A DNA stretch of 64,000 bases from Chloroflexota bacterium (GTDB taxonomy: Bacteria > Chloroflexota > Ktedonobacteria > Ktedonobacterales > JADMIN01). The DNA lies in contig JAJPKE010000018.1 of assembly GCA_021323855.1 (NCBI GenBank), positions 1-64,000 of the forward strand, written 5' to 3'. Of the stretch, positions 34,657 through 44,637 are shown in pieces (position 1 is the stretch's first letter; the number at the start of each line of letters is the position of its first letter). The notes below the pieces were generated by a model that saw only the letters and a program-made list of their open reading frames with translations, made no database searches and was not told the DNA's origin. The position numbers were made by a program, and so were the translations under genes.

Positions 34657-35892
34657 ATGACGAATCGTGTAGTCATCACCGGCATCGGGTTGGTGACGCC
34701 GCTGGGCAATGATACCGCCAGCACCTGGAAGGCGCTCTGTGAGGGGCAGTCGGGGGCGGGGCCGGTGCGCCGCTTCGACGCCAGCCAGCATGATGTGCGC
34801 ATCGCCGCCGAGCTAAAGGACTTCGATCCTCTGGCCTATCTAGACCGCAAGGAGGTCCGGCGCACCGAGCGTTTTGTCCACTATGCCTTCGCTGCCGCGC
34901 GCCAGGCGATTGACGACGCGCGGCTCGATATCAACGCTATGCCAGATGACGTTGGCGTGGTGATCGGCTCCGGCAGCGGCGGATTGCAGGTGCTGGAGGA
35001 CGGCTTCCATACGCTCTTCGATGAGGGGCCACGGCGCATCAGCCCGTTCTTCGTGCCGATGACGGCGCCGGATATGGGGACGGGCTACGTCTCGATGCGG
35101 ATGAATGCGCGCGGCCCGAACTTCTCGGCGGTCTCTGCCTGTGCCACCAGCGCGCATGCCATCGGTGAGGCGGCGGAAATCATCAAACGTGGCGATGCTC
35201 GCGCCATGATTGCTGGCGGCACAGAGGGCAGCATTACTTCAATGACGCTGGCGGCGTTTGCCAGCATGCACGCGCTCTCGCGCCGCAACGACGACCCACA
35301 GCGTGCCAGCCGCCCCTTCGACAATCAGCGCGATGGCTTTGTCATGGGTGAGGGGGCCGGGGTGGTCATCCTGGAAGAGTTGGAACTGGCGCGGGCACGC
35401 GGCGCGCATATCTACGCCGAAGTGCTGGGCTACGCTGGCACCTCGGATGCGCACCATATCACCGAGCCAGCTCCGGCGGGCGCAGGGCTGGCGAGGGCAA
35501 TGCGGCGCGCATTGAAGAAGGCGGAGATCGCGCCGGAGGCGGTGGACTACATCAATGCGCATGGCACCTCAACGCGCTTCAACGATGTCAACGAGACGGC
35601 GGCCATCAAGAGCGTCTTTGGCGACCATGCGTACAAACTGGCTGTTAGCTCTACCAAATCCATGACGGGGCATATGATGGGGGCTGCCGGAGGTGTCGAA
35701 GCCTCGATTACGGCGCTGGCGTTGCATCACGGCATGCTGCCGCCGACCATCAACTATGAGGAGCCGGACCCGGAGTGTGACCTCGATTACGTGCCCAACA
35801 CCGCGCGGTCCGCAGCTATCCGCATCGCCGCTTCGAACTCGATGGGCTTCGGCGGCCACAACGCTGTGCTGATCCTGGGCAAGTGTGAATAG
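34657..35892 (+). CDS. fabF: beta-ketoacyl-ACP synthase II
   Basis: The 411-residue protein is a full KAS II: start MTNRVVITGIGLVTPLGND, active cysteine in SACATSAHA near 162, histidines in NAHGTSTRFND near 302 and KSMTGHMMGAAGG near 339, and the closing NSMGFGGHNAVL. It elongates acyl-ACP with malonyl-ACP in fatty acid synthesis. No other fab gene is near. The TAG stop lies inside an intergenic repeat shared with the convergent methyltransferase gene. Confidence 0.96.
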   Translation: MTNRVVITGIGLVTPLGNDTASTWKALCEGQSGAGPVRRFDASQHDVRIAAELKDFDPLAYLDRKEVRRTERFVHYAFAAARQAIDDARLDINAMPDDVGVVIGSGSGGLQVLEDGFHTLFDEGPRRISPFFVPMTAPDMGTGYVSMRMNARGPNFSAVSACATSAHAIGEAAEIIKRGDARAMIAGGTEGSITSMTLAAFASMHALSRRNDDPQRASRPFDNQRDGFVMGEGAGVVILEELELARARGAHIYAEVLGYAGTSDAHHITEPAPAGAGLARAMRRALKKAEIAPEAVDYINAHGTSTRFNDVNETAAIKSVFGDHAYKLAVSSTKSMTGHMMGAAGGVEASITALALHHGMLPPTINYEEPDPECDLDYVPNTARSAAIRIAASNSMGFGGHNAVLILGKCE

Positions 35893-35952
35893 ACCTCACC
35901 CGGCCTGCGGCCACCCCTCTCCTCGCAAGGAGAGGGGCAGGGGGTGAGGTCT
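35891..35952. repeat. TAGACCTCACC-type intergenic repeat, full palindrome
   Basis: This 62-bp element has AGACCTCACC at one end and GGGTGAGGTCT at the other, with an inner CCCCTCTCCT / AGGAGAGGGG hairpin. Both convergent genes stop within it: fabF at 35890-35892 and the methyltransferase at 35951-35953 (minus). Confidence 0.9.
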
Positions 35953-36814
35953 AGCCATCCAGCGGGGCGCGTTGAGCTACCAGTTGCAGCCAGATGCGCG
36001 GCACTTCGGTGATGTTGAGTTCGGTGAACGCCTCTGCCGCCGCGTATTCCAGCGCATCCGCGCCGATGGGGATGGGCACGCCGGGCAGCGCCCCCTCGAT
36101 GAAGAGCCAGTAACGCCCAATGTCCTGCCAGGAGCGGAGCGGCATCAGCGCCTCTTCCATGCGCTCGTCCACGATGTGCAGGCCACATTCCTGAAGAAGC
36201 GAGGTATATTCGGCGGCGTTCAGCCAGGTCATCGCCGTCGCCTTTGCATGGCGCGATGGCCGCACCTCCGGATGGTGCTGGCGCATCCAGCCCAGCGCGC
36301 GCCGTATCCAGAGGTGGTAGAAGCGCTCGCTGCCGGGAGCGTATGCGCCATCGAAGAAGGAGCTATTGCACGCGAAGAAGCCGCCCGGCCCCAGCGCACG
36401 TGTGATCTTTTCTATTGCGTCGCGCTTATCGGGCACCAGGTGAATGGCGTTGCAGAAGAAAATGGCGTCTGCGCCAGTCACTATCTCTGCCAGATGCTCC
36501 GCGTCGCCCTGCTCGAATCGCGCCTCACGCCCCTGCAAGCGTTCTCGCGCGATATCAATGGCCTCGGTGGATGGCTCGACGCCGATCACCTGACCAGGGC
36601 GACCCAATCGCTCCAATTCATCGAGAATCAGTTCCGTCACGGCGCCGGTGCCAGAAGCAAGCTCCGCCACGCGCACAGATTGCCCTGCGGGTCGGCTGGC
36701 ATCCAGCCGGCCAATCGCCGTGCGGACGAGCGACTGGTTGACATCGTGGTAGAACTGGTGGCGTGCAAACGGATCGAACGTGTAACTGCTGGCAATGGTG
36801 GGAGTATCAGTCAT
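35951..36814 (-). CDS. SAM-dependent methyltransferase
   Basis: From ATG 36814 (MTDTPTIASSYTFDPFARHQFYHDVN) the protein is 287 residues. It has the class I methyltransferase core: VAELASGTGAVTE (motif I), VIGVEPSTEAIDIA, ARFEQGDAEHL and IFFCNAIHLVPDK. The substrate is unknown. GAGGAAC lies upstream of the start. The C-terminal half lacks a clear secondary domain. Confidence 0.82.
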   Translation of the reverse strand: MTDTPTIASSYTFDPFARHQFYHDVNQSLVRTAIGRLDASRPAGQSVRVAELASGTGAVTELILDELERLGRPGQVIGVEPSTEAIDIARERLQGREARFEQGDAEHLAEIVTGADAIFFCNAIHLVPDKRDAIEKITRALGPGGFFACNSSFFDGAYAPGSERFYHLWIRRALGWMRQHHPEVRPSRHAKATAMTWLNAAEYTSLLQECGLHIVDERMEEALMPLRSWQDIGRYWLFIEGALPGVPIPIGADALEYAAAEAFTELNITEVPRIWLQLVAQRAPLDG

Positions 36815-37006
36815 AGATGGGTTCCTCGCTACTTCAACGCCCCGTTTTCTCCTGCGGCAGACTGTCGCATCTTCGCTATCGCTACCAGTTATCAACACCA
36901 AACCAGCAAACCAGGTGAGCGGCTAAGGAGACGGGGCGCGTCTCTTTATTCCCTTTAGAGAGCGCCTTCGCGAGAAATGTTTCGAGAAATGTTTCAGTAT
37001 GTCTCA

Positions 37007-37462
37007 CTACCTGCGTGGGCTATGGCGCAGGCGGGCGTTGCAGATGGCGCAGTGGGTCGCCGCCGGATGCGCTTCCAATTCGCGCAGCGAGAGTGGCTTG
37101 TGGCAGTCCTCACAGGTGCCATAGGCGCCATGCGCGGCGCGGGCCAGCGCGTGTTGCGTCTGGCGCAGGTCTTCGCGCAGCATCGGCAGCAGCGCCTCGC
37201 GGAGCGCCTGACTCTGATGATCGTCTTGCTGCGGTGTCTCTAATTCGCAGATTGCCAGCAGTAGCGCCACATGCTCGCGTTCCAATCGCGCCAGCGCCGC
37301 CACCAGGGCCGCGCGGCGTCCGCGTGGCTTGCGGCTCACCACTGTGTAGGAGTTCAACGAAAGAGATCGGTCTGCCGTATGTGGCCGTTTCGGCAATTGT
37401 CGTCCATTCTGCCCAGGCGTGGAAATGATTCCCCAGTCGTGTATGCCGTGCATATCGTGCAT
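37007..37462 (-). CDS. TraR/DksA-type C4 zinc-finger protein
   Basis: I chose ATG 37462, which follows GGAGGGAGCGGGGAAC. The first 50 residues are variable. A helical coiled-coil-like stretch precedes the C-terminal zinc finger AYGTCEDCHKPLSLRELEAHP with THCAIC completing the four cysteines. Relatives bind RNA polymerase through the secondary channel and modulate stringent control, or act as general stress proteins (YteA/YocK type in Firmicutes). The DxxD/A coiled-coil tip cannot be assigned confidently. Confidence 0.8.
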   Translation of the reverse strand: MHDMHGIHDWGIISTPGQNGRQLPKRPHTADRSLSLNSYTVVSRKPRGRRAALVAALARLEREHVALLLAICELETPQQDDHQSQALREALLPMLREDLRQTQHALARAAHGAYGTCEDCHKPLSLRELEAHPAATHCAICNARLRHSPRR

Positions 37463-38010
37463 CTGTTCCCCGCTCCCTCCAACCACCAGCCAACGCATAT
37501 GACGCATAGGATGTATCAATGGGCAATCGCTGGCAGGTGTCTTCACTGTCTTCACTGTCTTCACTGTTACTGTTCTTCTGGGTATTTTCCGTAGCGCAAC
37601 CGCCCTTGCCCTGACCTTGCCCTTATCTATGGAAACGAGCGCCAGCGAATTTGGCATCGCTGAACACCGGCGGTCCTATGCAAGTCCTATGCAGCAACAT
37701 GACAGAAATCTCAGATGCCATATGTGCTGCCTACTTCGTCGCTACGGGCACCTTCGTCCTCGCCATAGCATCTCTCATGCCGCAACAGTCAGCGCCGCCA
37801 CATCGTAGAGATAACAGAGATACCATTCCGCGCAATAGACCTTTTTGACACCTTCTTGCGCACGGTTCTATACTGCGGTGATACATCGTGAGATGTCATA
37901 CACGATACTGGCGAGGCCGGCCCAGGCTTCGCATAGATCAGAGTTACGTTGGCAACGACGACGATAGATGATGACAAGCGGACAAACAACCATAGGAGAA
38001 CGTAAAGAGC
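37463..38010. other. Intergenic region, 548 bp, upstream of grpE
   Basis: No supported gene is present. It holds three tandem copies of the 9-mer GTCTTCACT (37539-37565), a promoter (37845-37874) and an inverted repeat ATCGTG-N10-CACGAT (37885-37906). Several ATG frames lack ribosome sites. There is no CIRCE or HAIR element by eye. Confidence 0.6.
37845..37906 (+). promoter_or_regulatory. promoter of grpE-dnaJ with adjacent inverted repeat
   Basis: TTGACA (37845-37850) and TATACT (37869-37874) are 18 bp apart. ATCGTG (37885-37890) and CACGAT (37901-37906) form an inverted repeat just downstream of the expected start, a possible heat-shock repressor site or 5' hairpin. Confidence 0.6.
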
Positions 38011-38616
38011 ATGGCCGAACTCAACGACGACAAGCAGACACCACAGGCGACGGAGCCGGAGGACACGGCAGCTAACAATGCTTCTGGCGCTGCTGCGACC
38101 ACTGAGGAGCGCGCTGGCGGCGCCAGCGCCCCTGCCGACTGGGCGGCGCAACTTCAGGCCGCCCGCCAGGAGGCCGAGCAATATAAAGATAAGTACCTGC
38201 GCGAACGCGCGGAGATGGAGAACTTCCGCAAGCGGCAGGAGCGCCTTGCTGGGGAGCGCAATCAACGCTACAAGCGCGACCTGATGGAGAAAGTGCTGGA
38301 GGTCATGGACAATCTCGACCGCGCCATGCACTTTGAGGAATCAATGGACCGCGAAGACTTGCATAAGGGATTGCGCATGGTGCATTGGCAGCTCGAAGAA
38401 TTGCTCAAAACTGAAGGGCTGCAGCCGGTACCGGCTGCCGTTGGCGAGCCGTTCGACCCGCATCTGCATGAGGCGATGGATAGCGTGCCATCCGCCGAAC
38501 ATCCAGAGGGCACCATTGTCGAGGAAGTTCGCAAGGGCTATCTGCTGGGTGGCGACCTGTTACGTCCGGCGCGGGTGCGAGTCAGCGCAGGAGCGACGCC
38601 AGAACAACAAGAATAA
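38011..38616 (+). CDS. grpE: nucleotide exchange factor GrpE
   Basis: The 201-residue protein has an acidic disordered N-terminus, a long helix (AEQYKDKYLRERAEMENFRKR, the GrpE signature) and the C-terminal beta domain with GVPxxPxxxEAMDSVPSAEHPEGTI-type sequence. It releases ADP from DnaK. dnaJ follows after 66 bp; dnaK is not adjacent, an uncommon arrangement. Confidence 0.95.
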   Translation: MAELNDDKQTPQATEPEDTAANNASGAAATTEERAGGASAPADWAAQLQAARQEAEQYKDKYLRERAEMENFRKRQERLAGERNQRYKRDLMEKVLEVMDNLDRAMHFEESMDREDLHKGLRMVHWQLEELLKTEGLQPVPAAVGEPFDPHLHEAMDSVPSAEHPEGTIVEEVRKGYLLGGDLLRPARVRVSAGATPEQQE

Positions 38617-38682
38617 TCAACGAGAATACCTGGCGCGACACACATCGCCAGGGCTTTCAGTGCTTTTTGAGTAGAGGCCCTG

Positions 38683-39705
38683 ATGGACGACAAAGATTAC
38701 TATAAAATCCTCGGTGTCTCGAAGAGCGCCAACGCCGACGACATCAAGAAGGCGTATCGCAAGCTCGCTCGCAAGTATCACCCGGATGTCAACCCAGGCA
38801 ACAAAACCGCCGAGGCGCGCTTCAAAGAGATCAATGAAGCGTATGAGGTGCTTTCCGACCCGGACAAGCGCAAGCAATACGATCGCTACGGCGCGAACTG
38901 GAATGCCCCTGGCGGATTTCGTGGGGGGACGGGAACGGCGACGCGCACGCGCACCTACGGGCCGCGCAGCAGCGCCGACGATATCTTCGGCACAGACGAC
39001 CCGACAGGCTGGAGCGATTTCTTCGACACGCTCTTCAACCGGCGTTCATCGTCTTCCACCTCGACCGGCACGGCGACGCGCGAACCGCTTCAGCGGCGTG
39101 GCGAGGACATTGAGCAGCCGGTAGAGATCACGCTGCGCGAGGCGTACACCGGCACGTCACGTATCTATAACGTTCAGTCGCCGGATCCGTGCCCCAATTG
39201 CAACGGCACCGGCAAGATTGGTCTGCGCTCCTGCCCGAATTGCGGTGGAACGGGCATCATCACCAAGCAGCGCAAGCTAGAGGTACGCATTCCTGCCGGG
39301 GTGGATACCGGCTCGAAGGTGCGCATTGCCGGTGAGGGGCAGATTGGCATCGGCGGCGGACAGCGCGGCGACCTCTTTCTCGTCGTCACCGTCAAGCCGG
39401 ATGCCACCTTTGAGCGCAAAGGCGACGACCTGACGGTGGACGTGCCGACGCCGTTGACGATGGCAATACTCGGCGGCGAAGTTCCCGTGCCGACGCCCGA
39501 TGGCAAGCGGCTGATCCTGACCATTCCGCCGGAGACGCAGAACGGTCAGACGTTCCGGCTCTCTGGCAAGGGCATGCCACATCTGCGTGGTGAGGGTGCG
39601 GGCAATCTCTTCGCGCGCATCCAGGTGCAACTGCCGCAGCATCTCAGCCCACGCGAACGGCAACTCTTCGAGGAGCTGGCCCGCCTGCGCATTACTGCTG
39701 GCTAG
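38683..39705 (+). CDS. dnaJ: DnaJ co-chaperone with a half-length zinc region
   Basis: The 340-residue protein has a complete J domain ([23 protein letters not shown], with HPD in KYHPDVN), a Gly/Thr/Arg-rich linker and two C-terminal beta domains. The zinc region has only two CxxCxGxG repeats ([16 protein letters not shown]) rather than four, so it can hold at most one zinc site. It stimulates DnaK ATPase and holds unfolded clients. The TAG stop is followed at once by a composite repeat. Confidence 0.93.
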   Translation: MDDKDYYKILGVSKSANADDIKKAYRKLARKYHPDVNPGNKTAEARFKEINEAYEVLSDPDKRKQYDRYGANWNAPGGFRGGTGTATRTRTYGPRSSADDIFGTDDPTGWSDFFDTLFNRRSSSSTSTGTATREPLQRRGEDIEQPVEITLREAYTGTSRIYNVQSPDPCPNCNGTGKIGLRSCPNCGGTGIITKQRKLEVRIPAGVDTGSKVRIAGEGQIGIGGGQRGDLFLVVTVKPDATFERKGDDLTVDVPTPLTMAILGGEVPVPTPDGKRLILTIPPETQNGQTFRLSGKGMPHLRGEGAGNLFARIQVQLPQHLSPRERQLFEELARLRITAG

Positions 39706-39710
39706 AAGTC

Positions 39711-39820
39711 CCCCCACCCCCAACCCCTCCGCTCCGCTCACCTGCCGCCTCCGCAAGCCTATGGCTTGCTTCACGCTCTCCGAGCGTGCGGCGGCAGTCC
39801 CCGTGCGCGGGAGAGGGGAG
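39711..39820 (-). repeat. long composite GC repeat, copy B (inverted relative to copy A)
   Basis: The reverse complement of copy A at 30406-30514, with an identical 56-bp two-hairpin insert (39742-39797). It directly follows dnaJ. Confidence 0.9.
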
Positions 39821-40186
39821 CGCGGACGCTGGTAGCCAACCCAGCGCAGGTAGGGAACGCAGATATCGCCTACTTCTAGCCTGCGGGGGCAGGCTTCGTC
39901 GCCGCCAGGCGCTTAGGCGCAGATACATCCGCCGGCCCCTGTGCGCGCATTCATCCACTGATATCCTGTGATGTTGCTCACGTTATTTCCAGATGTTCCC
40001 GCTGCTTTCCCCATTTCCATCCGCACGCGCTATAATGAACGATATTGGACTTGGACAAAGCGCTGAAGTTTTTCCGGCTTCATCTTGCTGCAACCATCTA
40101 CAGCCAACTTGCAACACAGGCGCCAGATGTCACCAGCGGGCAAACACGGGCAATACATGCTTCACGCGGAAAGGGTATCATCGCCG
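39821..40186. other. Intergenic region, 366 bp, before korA
   Basis: It holds the hairpin AGCCTGC-GGGG-GCAGGCT (39878-39895) and TATAAT at 40031-40036, a good -10 without a clear -35. An in-frame extension of korA back to 40085 has no ribosome site. Confidence 0.6.
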
Positions 40187-42019
40187 ATGAGTATCACAAG
40201 CGTACAACGGGGAGTACGACCGACGGACATCGAGGATAGTCCGGCTGGAGTCAATAATTTCACGATAGTCGCCGCCACCGTCAACGGCTCTGGCAGCCAG
40301 ACGGCCAATAACTGCCTGTTACGGGCGCTCTTCAAGATGGGGATTCCCGTTAGCGGCAAGAACATCTTCCCCTCGAACATTCAGGGATTGCCCACCTGGT
40401 TTAGCATCCGTGCCAGCAAAGACGGCTTCACCGCGCGCCGCGAGACGGCAGAGATTGTCGTGGCGCTGAATCGCCAGACGGCAGCCGAAGACATCGCAGG
40501 CGTTGCGCCGGGTGGCGTCGTCATTTATCCGACCGAGTGGAAACTGAACGAAGACCGCCCAGATATCACCTACTATTCGCTGCCGGTGCAGCAGATGGCG
40601 AAAGACTCTGGCGCTAGTACTGAGATGCGCCCGTATGTGGCGAACATGGTCTATGTTGGCGCGCTGACCGAGTTGCTGGGCATCGAGGTCGAAGAGATCA
40701 AGGCCGCGCTCAGCGACCACTTTCATGGCAAGCAGAAGCCGATTGACCTCAACTTCGGCGTCGTGCAGGCGGCCATTGACTATACCAAGCAGAACATCAC
40801 CAAGCGCGACCCGTTCCGCGTTGAGCGCATGAACGCCAACACCGGCAAAATCATCATCAACGGCAACAGCGCCGGCGCCCTCGGTTCCGTCTTCGGCGGA
40901 TTCACCGTCGCCGCGTGGTATCCCATCACGCCGTCCACCAGCCTGGTAGATGCGCTCAACGACTACGCCAAAAAGTTGCGCGTAGACGAAAACGGCAAGG
41001 CGACCTACGCCATCATACAGGCGGAAGATGAAATCGCTGCCATCGGCATGGTGGTGGGCGCAGGCTGGGCAGGCGCGCGCGCCATGACCTCGACCTCCGG
41101 CCCCGGCATCTCGCTGATGACTGAATACGCCGGGTATGCTTACTTCACGGAGATACCGGCGGTCATCTGGGATATCATGCGCATGGGGCCAAGCACCGGC
41201 CTGCCCACGCGCGTCTCGCAGGGCGACGTGCTGATGGCCTATTACCTGGGCCACGGTGATACACGCCAGATCTGCCTCCTGCCCGGCAGCATGGAAGAGT
41301 GTTTCGAGTGTGGCTGGACGGCCTTCGATCTGGCCGAGCGCCTGCAAACGCCGGTCTTCGTCCTCAGCGACCTGGACCTGGGCATGAACCTCTGGATGAG
41401 CCAGCCCTTCGCCTATCCTGAGAAGCCGATGGATCGCGGCAAAGTCCTCAGCGCAGAAGACCTCAACCGGCTTGGCGGCTTCCATCGCTATGAAGATGTG
41501 GACGGCGATGGTATTGGCTATCGCACGATTCCGGGCACCGACCATCCGCTCGCGGCGTACTTCACACGTGGCAGCGGCCACAATAAAGAGGCGCAATACA
41601 CCGAGCGCCCCGACGAATGGGAGGAGAATCTGGCGCGGCTGGCCCGCAAGCACGAGTTCGCCCGCACGATCATGCCCAAGCCCGTTATAGACGAAGTGGC
41701 GGGCGCGGAGATCGCCATCATTGCTTATGGGTCCAGTGATCCAGGCGTGGTGGAGGCGCGCAGCATGCTCGCCGCCAAAGGCGTCAAGACGAGCTATCTG
41801 CGCATGCGCGCGCTGCCAACCACCAAAGAGCAGCGCGAGTTCGCCGACCGCTATCAGCGCATCTATGTCGTCGAGAACAACTTCGATGGCCAGATGTGCC
41901 GCATCCTTCAGAGTGAAGAGCCGGAACACGCCACGCGCTTCCGCTCAATTGCGAAGTGCGATGGCCTGCCGTTGACGGGCCGCTGGATCGCCCAATCCAT
42001 CCTGGAACAGGAGCAATAG
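40187..42019 (+). CDS. korA: 2-oxoacid:acceptor oxidoreductase, alpha subunit
   Basis: The start ATG 40187 follows GGAAAGGG. The 610-residue protein joins the gamma-type domain (VNGSGSQTANNCLLRALFKMGIPVSGKNIFPSNIQG) to the pyrimidine-binding alpha domain (SAGALGSVFGGFTVAAWYPITPSTS and TSTSGPGISLMTEYAGYA). This fused form is typical of KorA. With KorB it converts 2-oxoglutarate or a related oxoacid and CoA to the acyl-CoA, reducing ferredoxin. The beta subunit follows after 8 bp. Confidence 0.93.
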   Translation: MSITSVQRGVRPTDIEDSPAGVNNFTIVAATVNGSGSQTANNCLLRALFKMGIPVSGKNIFPSNIQGLPTWFSIRASKDGFTARRETAEIVVALNRQTAAEDIAGVAPGGVVIYPTEWKLNEDRPDITYYSLPVQQMAKDSGASTEMRPYVANMVYVGALTELLGIEVEEIKAALSDHFHGKQKPIDLNFGVVQAAIDYTKQNITKRDPFRVERMNANTGKIIINGNSAGALGSVFGGFTVAAWYPITPSTSLVDALNDYAKKLRVDENGKATYAIIQAEDEIAAIGMVVGAGWAGARAMTSTSGPGISLMTEYAGYAYFTEIPAVIWDIMRMGPSTGLPTRVSQGDVLMAYYLGHGDTRQICLLPGSMEECFECGWTAFDLAERLQTPVFVLSDLDLGMNLWMSQPFAYPEKPMDRGKVLSAEDLNRLGGFHRYEDVDGDGIGYRTIPGTDHPLAAYFTRGSGHNKEAQYTERPDEWEENLARLARKHEFARTIMPKPVIDEVAGAEIAIIAYGSSDPGVVEARSMLAAKGVKTSYLRMRALPTTKEQREFADRYQRIYVVENNFDGQMCRILQSEEPEHATRFRSIAKCDGLPLTGRWIAQSILEQEQ

Positions 42020-42027
42020 AGAAAACA

Positions 42028-43068
42028 ATGGCCATTCAAGAACCACCCGCCCAAAGCACAAATCTCATTGGGCTGACTCGCGCGGATTACAAGGGCCGCC
42101 CCTCCACACTCTGCAAGGGCTGCGGCCACGATTCCATCTCTGCCCGCATCATTTCGATAGCCTATGACCTCTCGCTCAAACCGAGCAACGTCATCAAGCT
42201 GAGCGGCATCGGCTGCTCCAGCAAGACGCCAGCCTACTTCCTCAACCAGTCACATGGCTTCAACGGCCTGCATGGGCGCATGCCCTCGATGGCCACCGGC
42301 GCGACACTGGCCAACCGCGATCTGCTGGCCATTGGCGTTAGCGGCGATGGCGACACCGGCAGCATCGGCCTTGGCCAGTTCATGCACATGGTGCGCCGCA
42401 ATGTGCCGGTCGTCTACATCATCGAGAACAACGGCGTCTACGGCCTCACCAAAGGGCAGTTCTCAGCGACGGCGGATGAGGGTCAGCAGCTCAAATACGC
42501 CGGCCTGAACGAGTTGCCACCGATTGACCTCTGCCACGAGGCGGTCATCAACGGCTGCGGCTTCGTGGCGCGCAGCTTCGCTGGTGATCCGCGCCAGGTG
42601 GAGGCGCTGCTGAAGGCGGCGATCAGCCATCGCGGGACTGCCGTGCTAGATATTATCAGCCCGTGCGTCTCTTTCAATGACAATGAGGATTCCACCAAGA
42701 GCTACTCCTGGGGTAAACAGCACGAGGAAGTTATCTCGGACTTCACCTTCATTCCCTTCCGCGAGGAAATTACGGTGGATTACGAGGAGGGCACCAGCAC
42801 CATCGTCGAGATGCACGATGGCTCCCACATCAAGCTCAAGAAGCTGGACAACAACTACGACCCGACCGATAAATATGCGGCGATGCGCCTGCTGGAGACT
42901 GCGCACGAGAAGCAGGAGTTCATCACCGGCTTGATTTATCTCAACGAGGGTCGCCCTTCGCTACCAGAGTTGGAGAAGCTGCCCGAGACACCGCTGGTGC
43001 GGTTGCCAGAGGAGAAGATTCGCCCCTCACGAGAGGCGCTCGACGCGCTCATGCGCAGCATGATGTAG
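42028..43068 (+). CDS. korB: 2-oxoacid:acceptor oxidoreductase, beta subunit
   Basis: The 346-residue protein carries thiamine-diphosphate binding (GVSGDGDTGSIGLGQF and IENNGVYGLTKGQ) and LCKGCGHDS, whose cysteines with IGCSSKTP could hold the [4Fe-4S] cluster seen in KorB proteins. It starts 8 bp after korA with AGGAG inside the korA end, implying coupled translation. It is slightly longer than usual, with a C-terminal tail after GLIYLNEGRPSL. Confidence 0.94.
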   Translation: MAIQEPPAQSTNLIGLTRADYKGRPSTLCKGCGHDSISARIISIAYDLSLKPSNVIKLSGIGCSSKTPAYFLNQSHGFNGLHGRMPSMATGATLANRDLLAIGVSGDGDTGSIGLGQFMHMVRRNVPVVYIIENNGVYGLTKGQFSATADEGQQLKYAGLNELPPIDLCHEAVINGCGFVARSFAGDPRQVEALLKAAISHRGTAVLDIISPCVSFNDNEDSTKSYSWGKQHEEVISDFTFIPFREEITVDYEEGTSTIVEMHDGSHIKLKKLDNNYDPTDKYAAMRLLETAHEKQEFITGLIYLNEGRPSLPELEKLPETPLVRLPEEKIRPSREALDALMRSMM

Positions 43069-43087
43069 AGTTGCTCATGCACGCACT

Positions 43088-43136
43088 CCGCCGGAACTTG
43101 CATCGCTGCTATGCGGGTTCCGGCGGTTGCCGTTTC
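43088..43136 (+). terminator. terminator after korB
   Basis: CCGCCGGAAC (43088-43097) pairs perfectly with GTTCCGGCGG (43117-43126), followed by TTGCCGTTTC. Confidence 0.6.
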
Positions 43137-43176
43137 TGCGCCAACAGGATTGCTCACCCAATTCCTAATAGGTGGC

Positions 43177-44637
43177 TCAACCCACAGAGGCGGCGATGAT
43201 GCGCCCAGCCTTGATGGCCGCGAGGAACGCGCGATAATCGCGTTCCGTCTGGTTGGCGTATGCTTCGGCAAAGGACGCAATGGCACGGTCGAACACCTCA
43301 CTGACGCCAAGATAGGCGGCAATCTCGACCGCATTCCCACCGGAGCGCGCATGCGCCCGCGCCAGCGCCCAGCCGCATATCTCAGCATACAATGCCAGGT
43401 CGGTCGCTGAGAGGTTTTCCACCTCGATGGAGCCTTTCATGTCGCGCAACTGCCGCCAGTAGAAGTGGCGTCCCGTCGGTCCACTCATCCAGCCCAGGAA
43501 GATATCCGACGATGCCTGCATCAGTTCCAGGCCCACCACTACACGTTGTCCCTGATGTTTGAAAGCACTTTTCGTCAGGTAGGGTTCCAACACTGAGCCT
43601 TCCGCTTCCTTGACCTGCAAAAACAGGGGATCAGTATCATCGCGTCCGATGAGGAGAACAATGAAGCAGCGTGTTCCCACACTGCCCACACCGACCACTT
43701 TGCGGGCGACATCAATGATCTGAAAGCGTTCGAGGACCTGGCGCTGGGCGTTAGGGAGTGACTGCACATACTGGCTGAACAGCGTGCGCATTTCCTCTCC
43801 CAGTTGCTCTTCTGTAACCCGCATCACCACTGGCGGATCATTGGCAATGACGCGCTGGCCGTCAACGACTTCGGTCAGCTTGGAGAACGCCTGTAAGCTG
43901 TCATGACGCCGGATCTTCTCGATCTGTTGCTGGGCCTGTTTTTTTCGCTGTTTGCTCACCAGCAGGTTGAGCAAATCATCGGCAGTAACATGGGCGTACC
44001 ATACACCGAGGGTAGGCATCGCGGCGAACTGGGCCATATGTTCCCGGTAGGAGCGAGCCGCAGCCATCACAACCGCGCGACACTCTGCGTCGGAGAAGCC
44101 GTTGCCGCGTCCGGCGACGAAGCAACTGGCAGCAAGACGCTTGACATCCCACTCCCACGGCCCCGGCAGCGTCTCATCGAAATCATTGATGTCGAAGAGC
44201 AACGTCCGCTCTGGTGAGGCGTAGCTGCCAAAATTCGAGAGATGGCAATCGCCGCAGAGTTGCGTTTGAAGGCCAGTGGTTGGTGTACGAGCTAAGTCCT
44301 GGGCCATGATGATGGCGGACCCGCGCAGAAAGGCGAACGGCGAGACGCGCATGCGGGCATAGCGGAGCGGCACTAAATCTGACAGGCGGGTTGTAGCTTG
44401 CGCTTCCAGCAGCCGGAGGGGATCAGGGCGATCTGGCGCTTCGGCCCAGAAGGCATGGCTGCTCCGTGGTGTTTTCTCGCGCAGGGCATGTCCATGTTCC
44501 TGCCGTTCCTCAACGGTAGGGCGGCGCGTTGTCTCTGTCCCGGTGGCCTTCTGTCTCTGTGGCCTCTCTGCCGTTTGCTCTGTTGCAGATGCCTTCGCGC
44601 CATTGGACTGGCTGGTCATCTTGATCTTAGAAACCAT
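43177..44637 (-). CDS. DUF2252 domain protein
   Basis: I set the start at ATG 44637 (MVSKIKMTSQSNG). After a basic disordered segment, the DUF2252 fold runs from RYARMRVSPFAFLRGSA to the end, with the kinase-like CGDCHLSNFGSYASPERTLLFDINDFDE (HxxN and DxNDFD motifs). The fold is related to aminoglycoside phosphotransferases, so a small-molecule kinase is likely; the substrate is unknown. It diverges from the zinc-ribbon membrane protein gene. Confidence 0.88.
   Translation of the reverse strand: MVSKIKMTSQSNGAKASATEQTAERPQRQKATGTETTRRPTVEERQEHGHALREKTPRSSHAFWAEAPDRPDPLRLLEAQATTRLSDLVPLRYARMRVSPFAFLRGSAIIMAQDLARTPTTGLQTQLCGDCHLSNFGSYASPERTLLFDINDFDETLPGPWEWDVKRLAASCFVAGRGNGFSDAECRAVVMAAARSYREHMAQFAAMPTLGVWYAHVTADDLLNLLVSKQRKKQAQQQIEKIRRHDSLQAFSKLTEVVDGQRVIANDPPVVMRVTEEQLGEEMRTLFSQYVQSLPNAQRQVLERFQIIDVARKVVGVGSVGTRCFIVLLIGRDDTDPLFLQVKEAEGSVLEPYLTKSAFKHQGQRVVVGLELMQASSDIFLGWMSGPTGRHFYWRQLRDMKGSIEVENLSATDLALYAEICGWALARAHARSGGNAVEIAAYLGVSEVFDRAIASFAEAYANQTERDYRAFLAAIKAGRIIAASVG

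Noticed and set aside
37007..37657. 216-residue version of the DksA-type protein
   Set aside because: The added N-terminus covers the GTCTTCACT repeats and reads VKTVKTVKT. ATG 37462 has a far better ribosome site.
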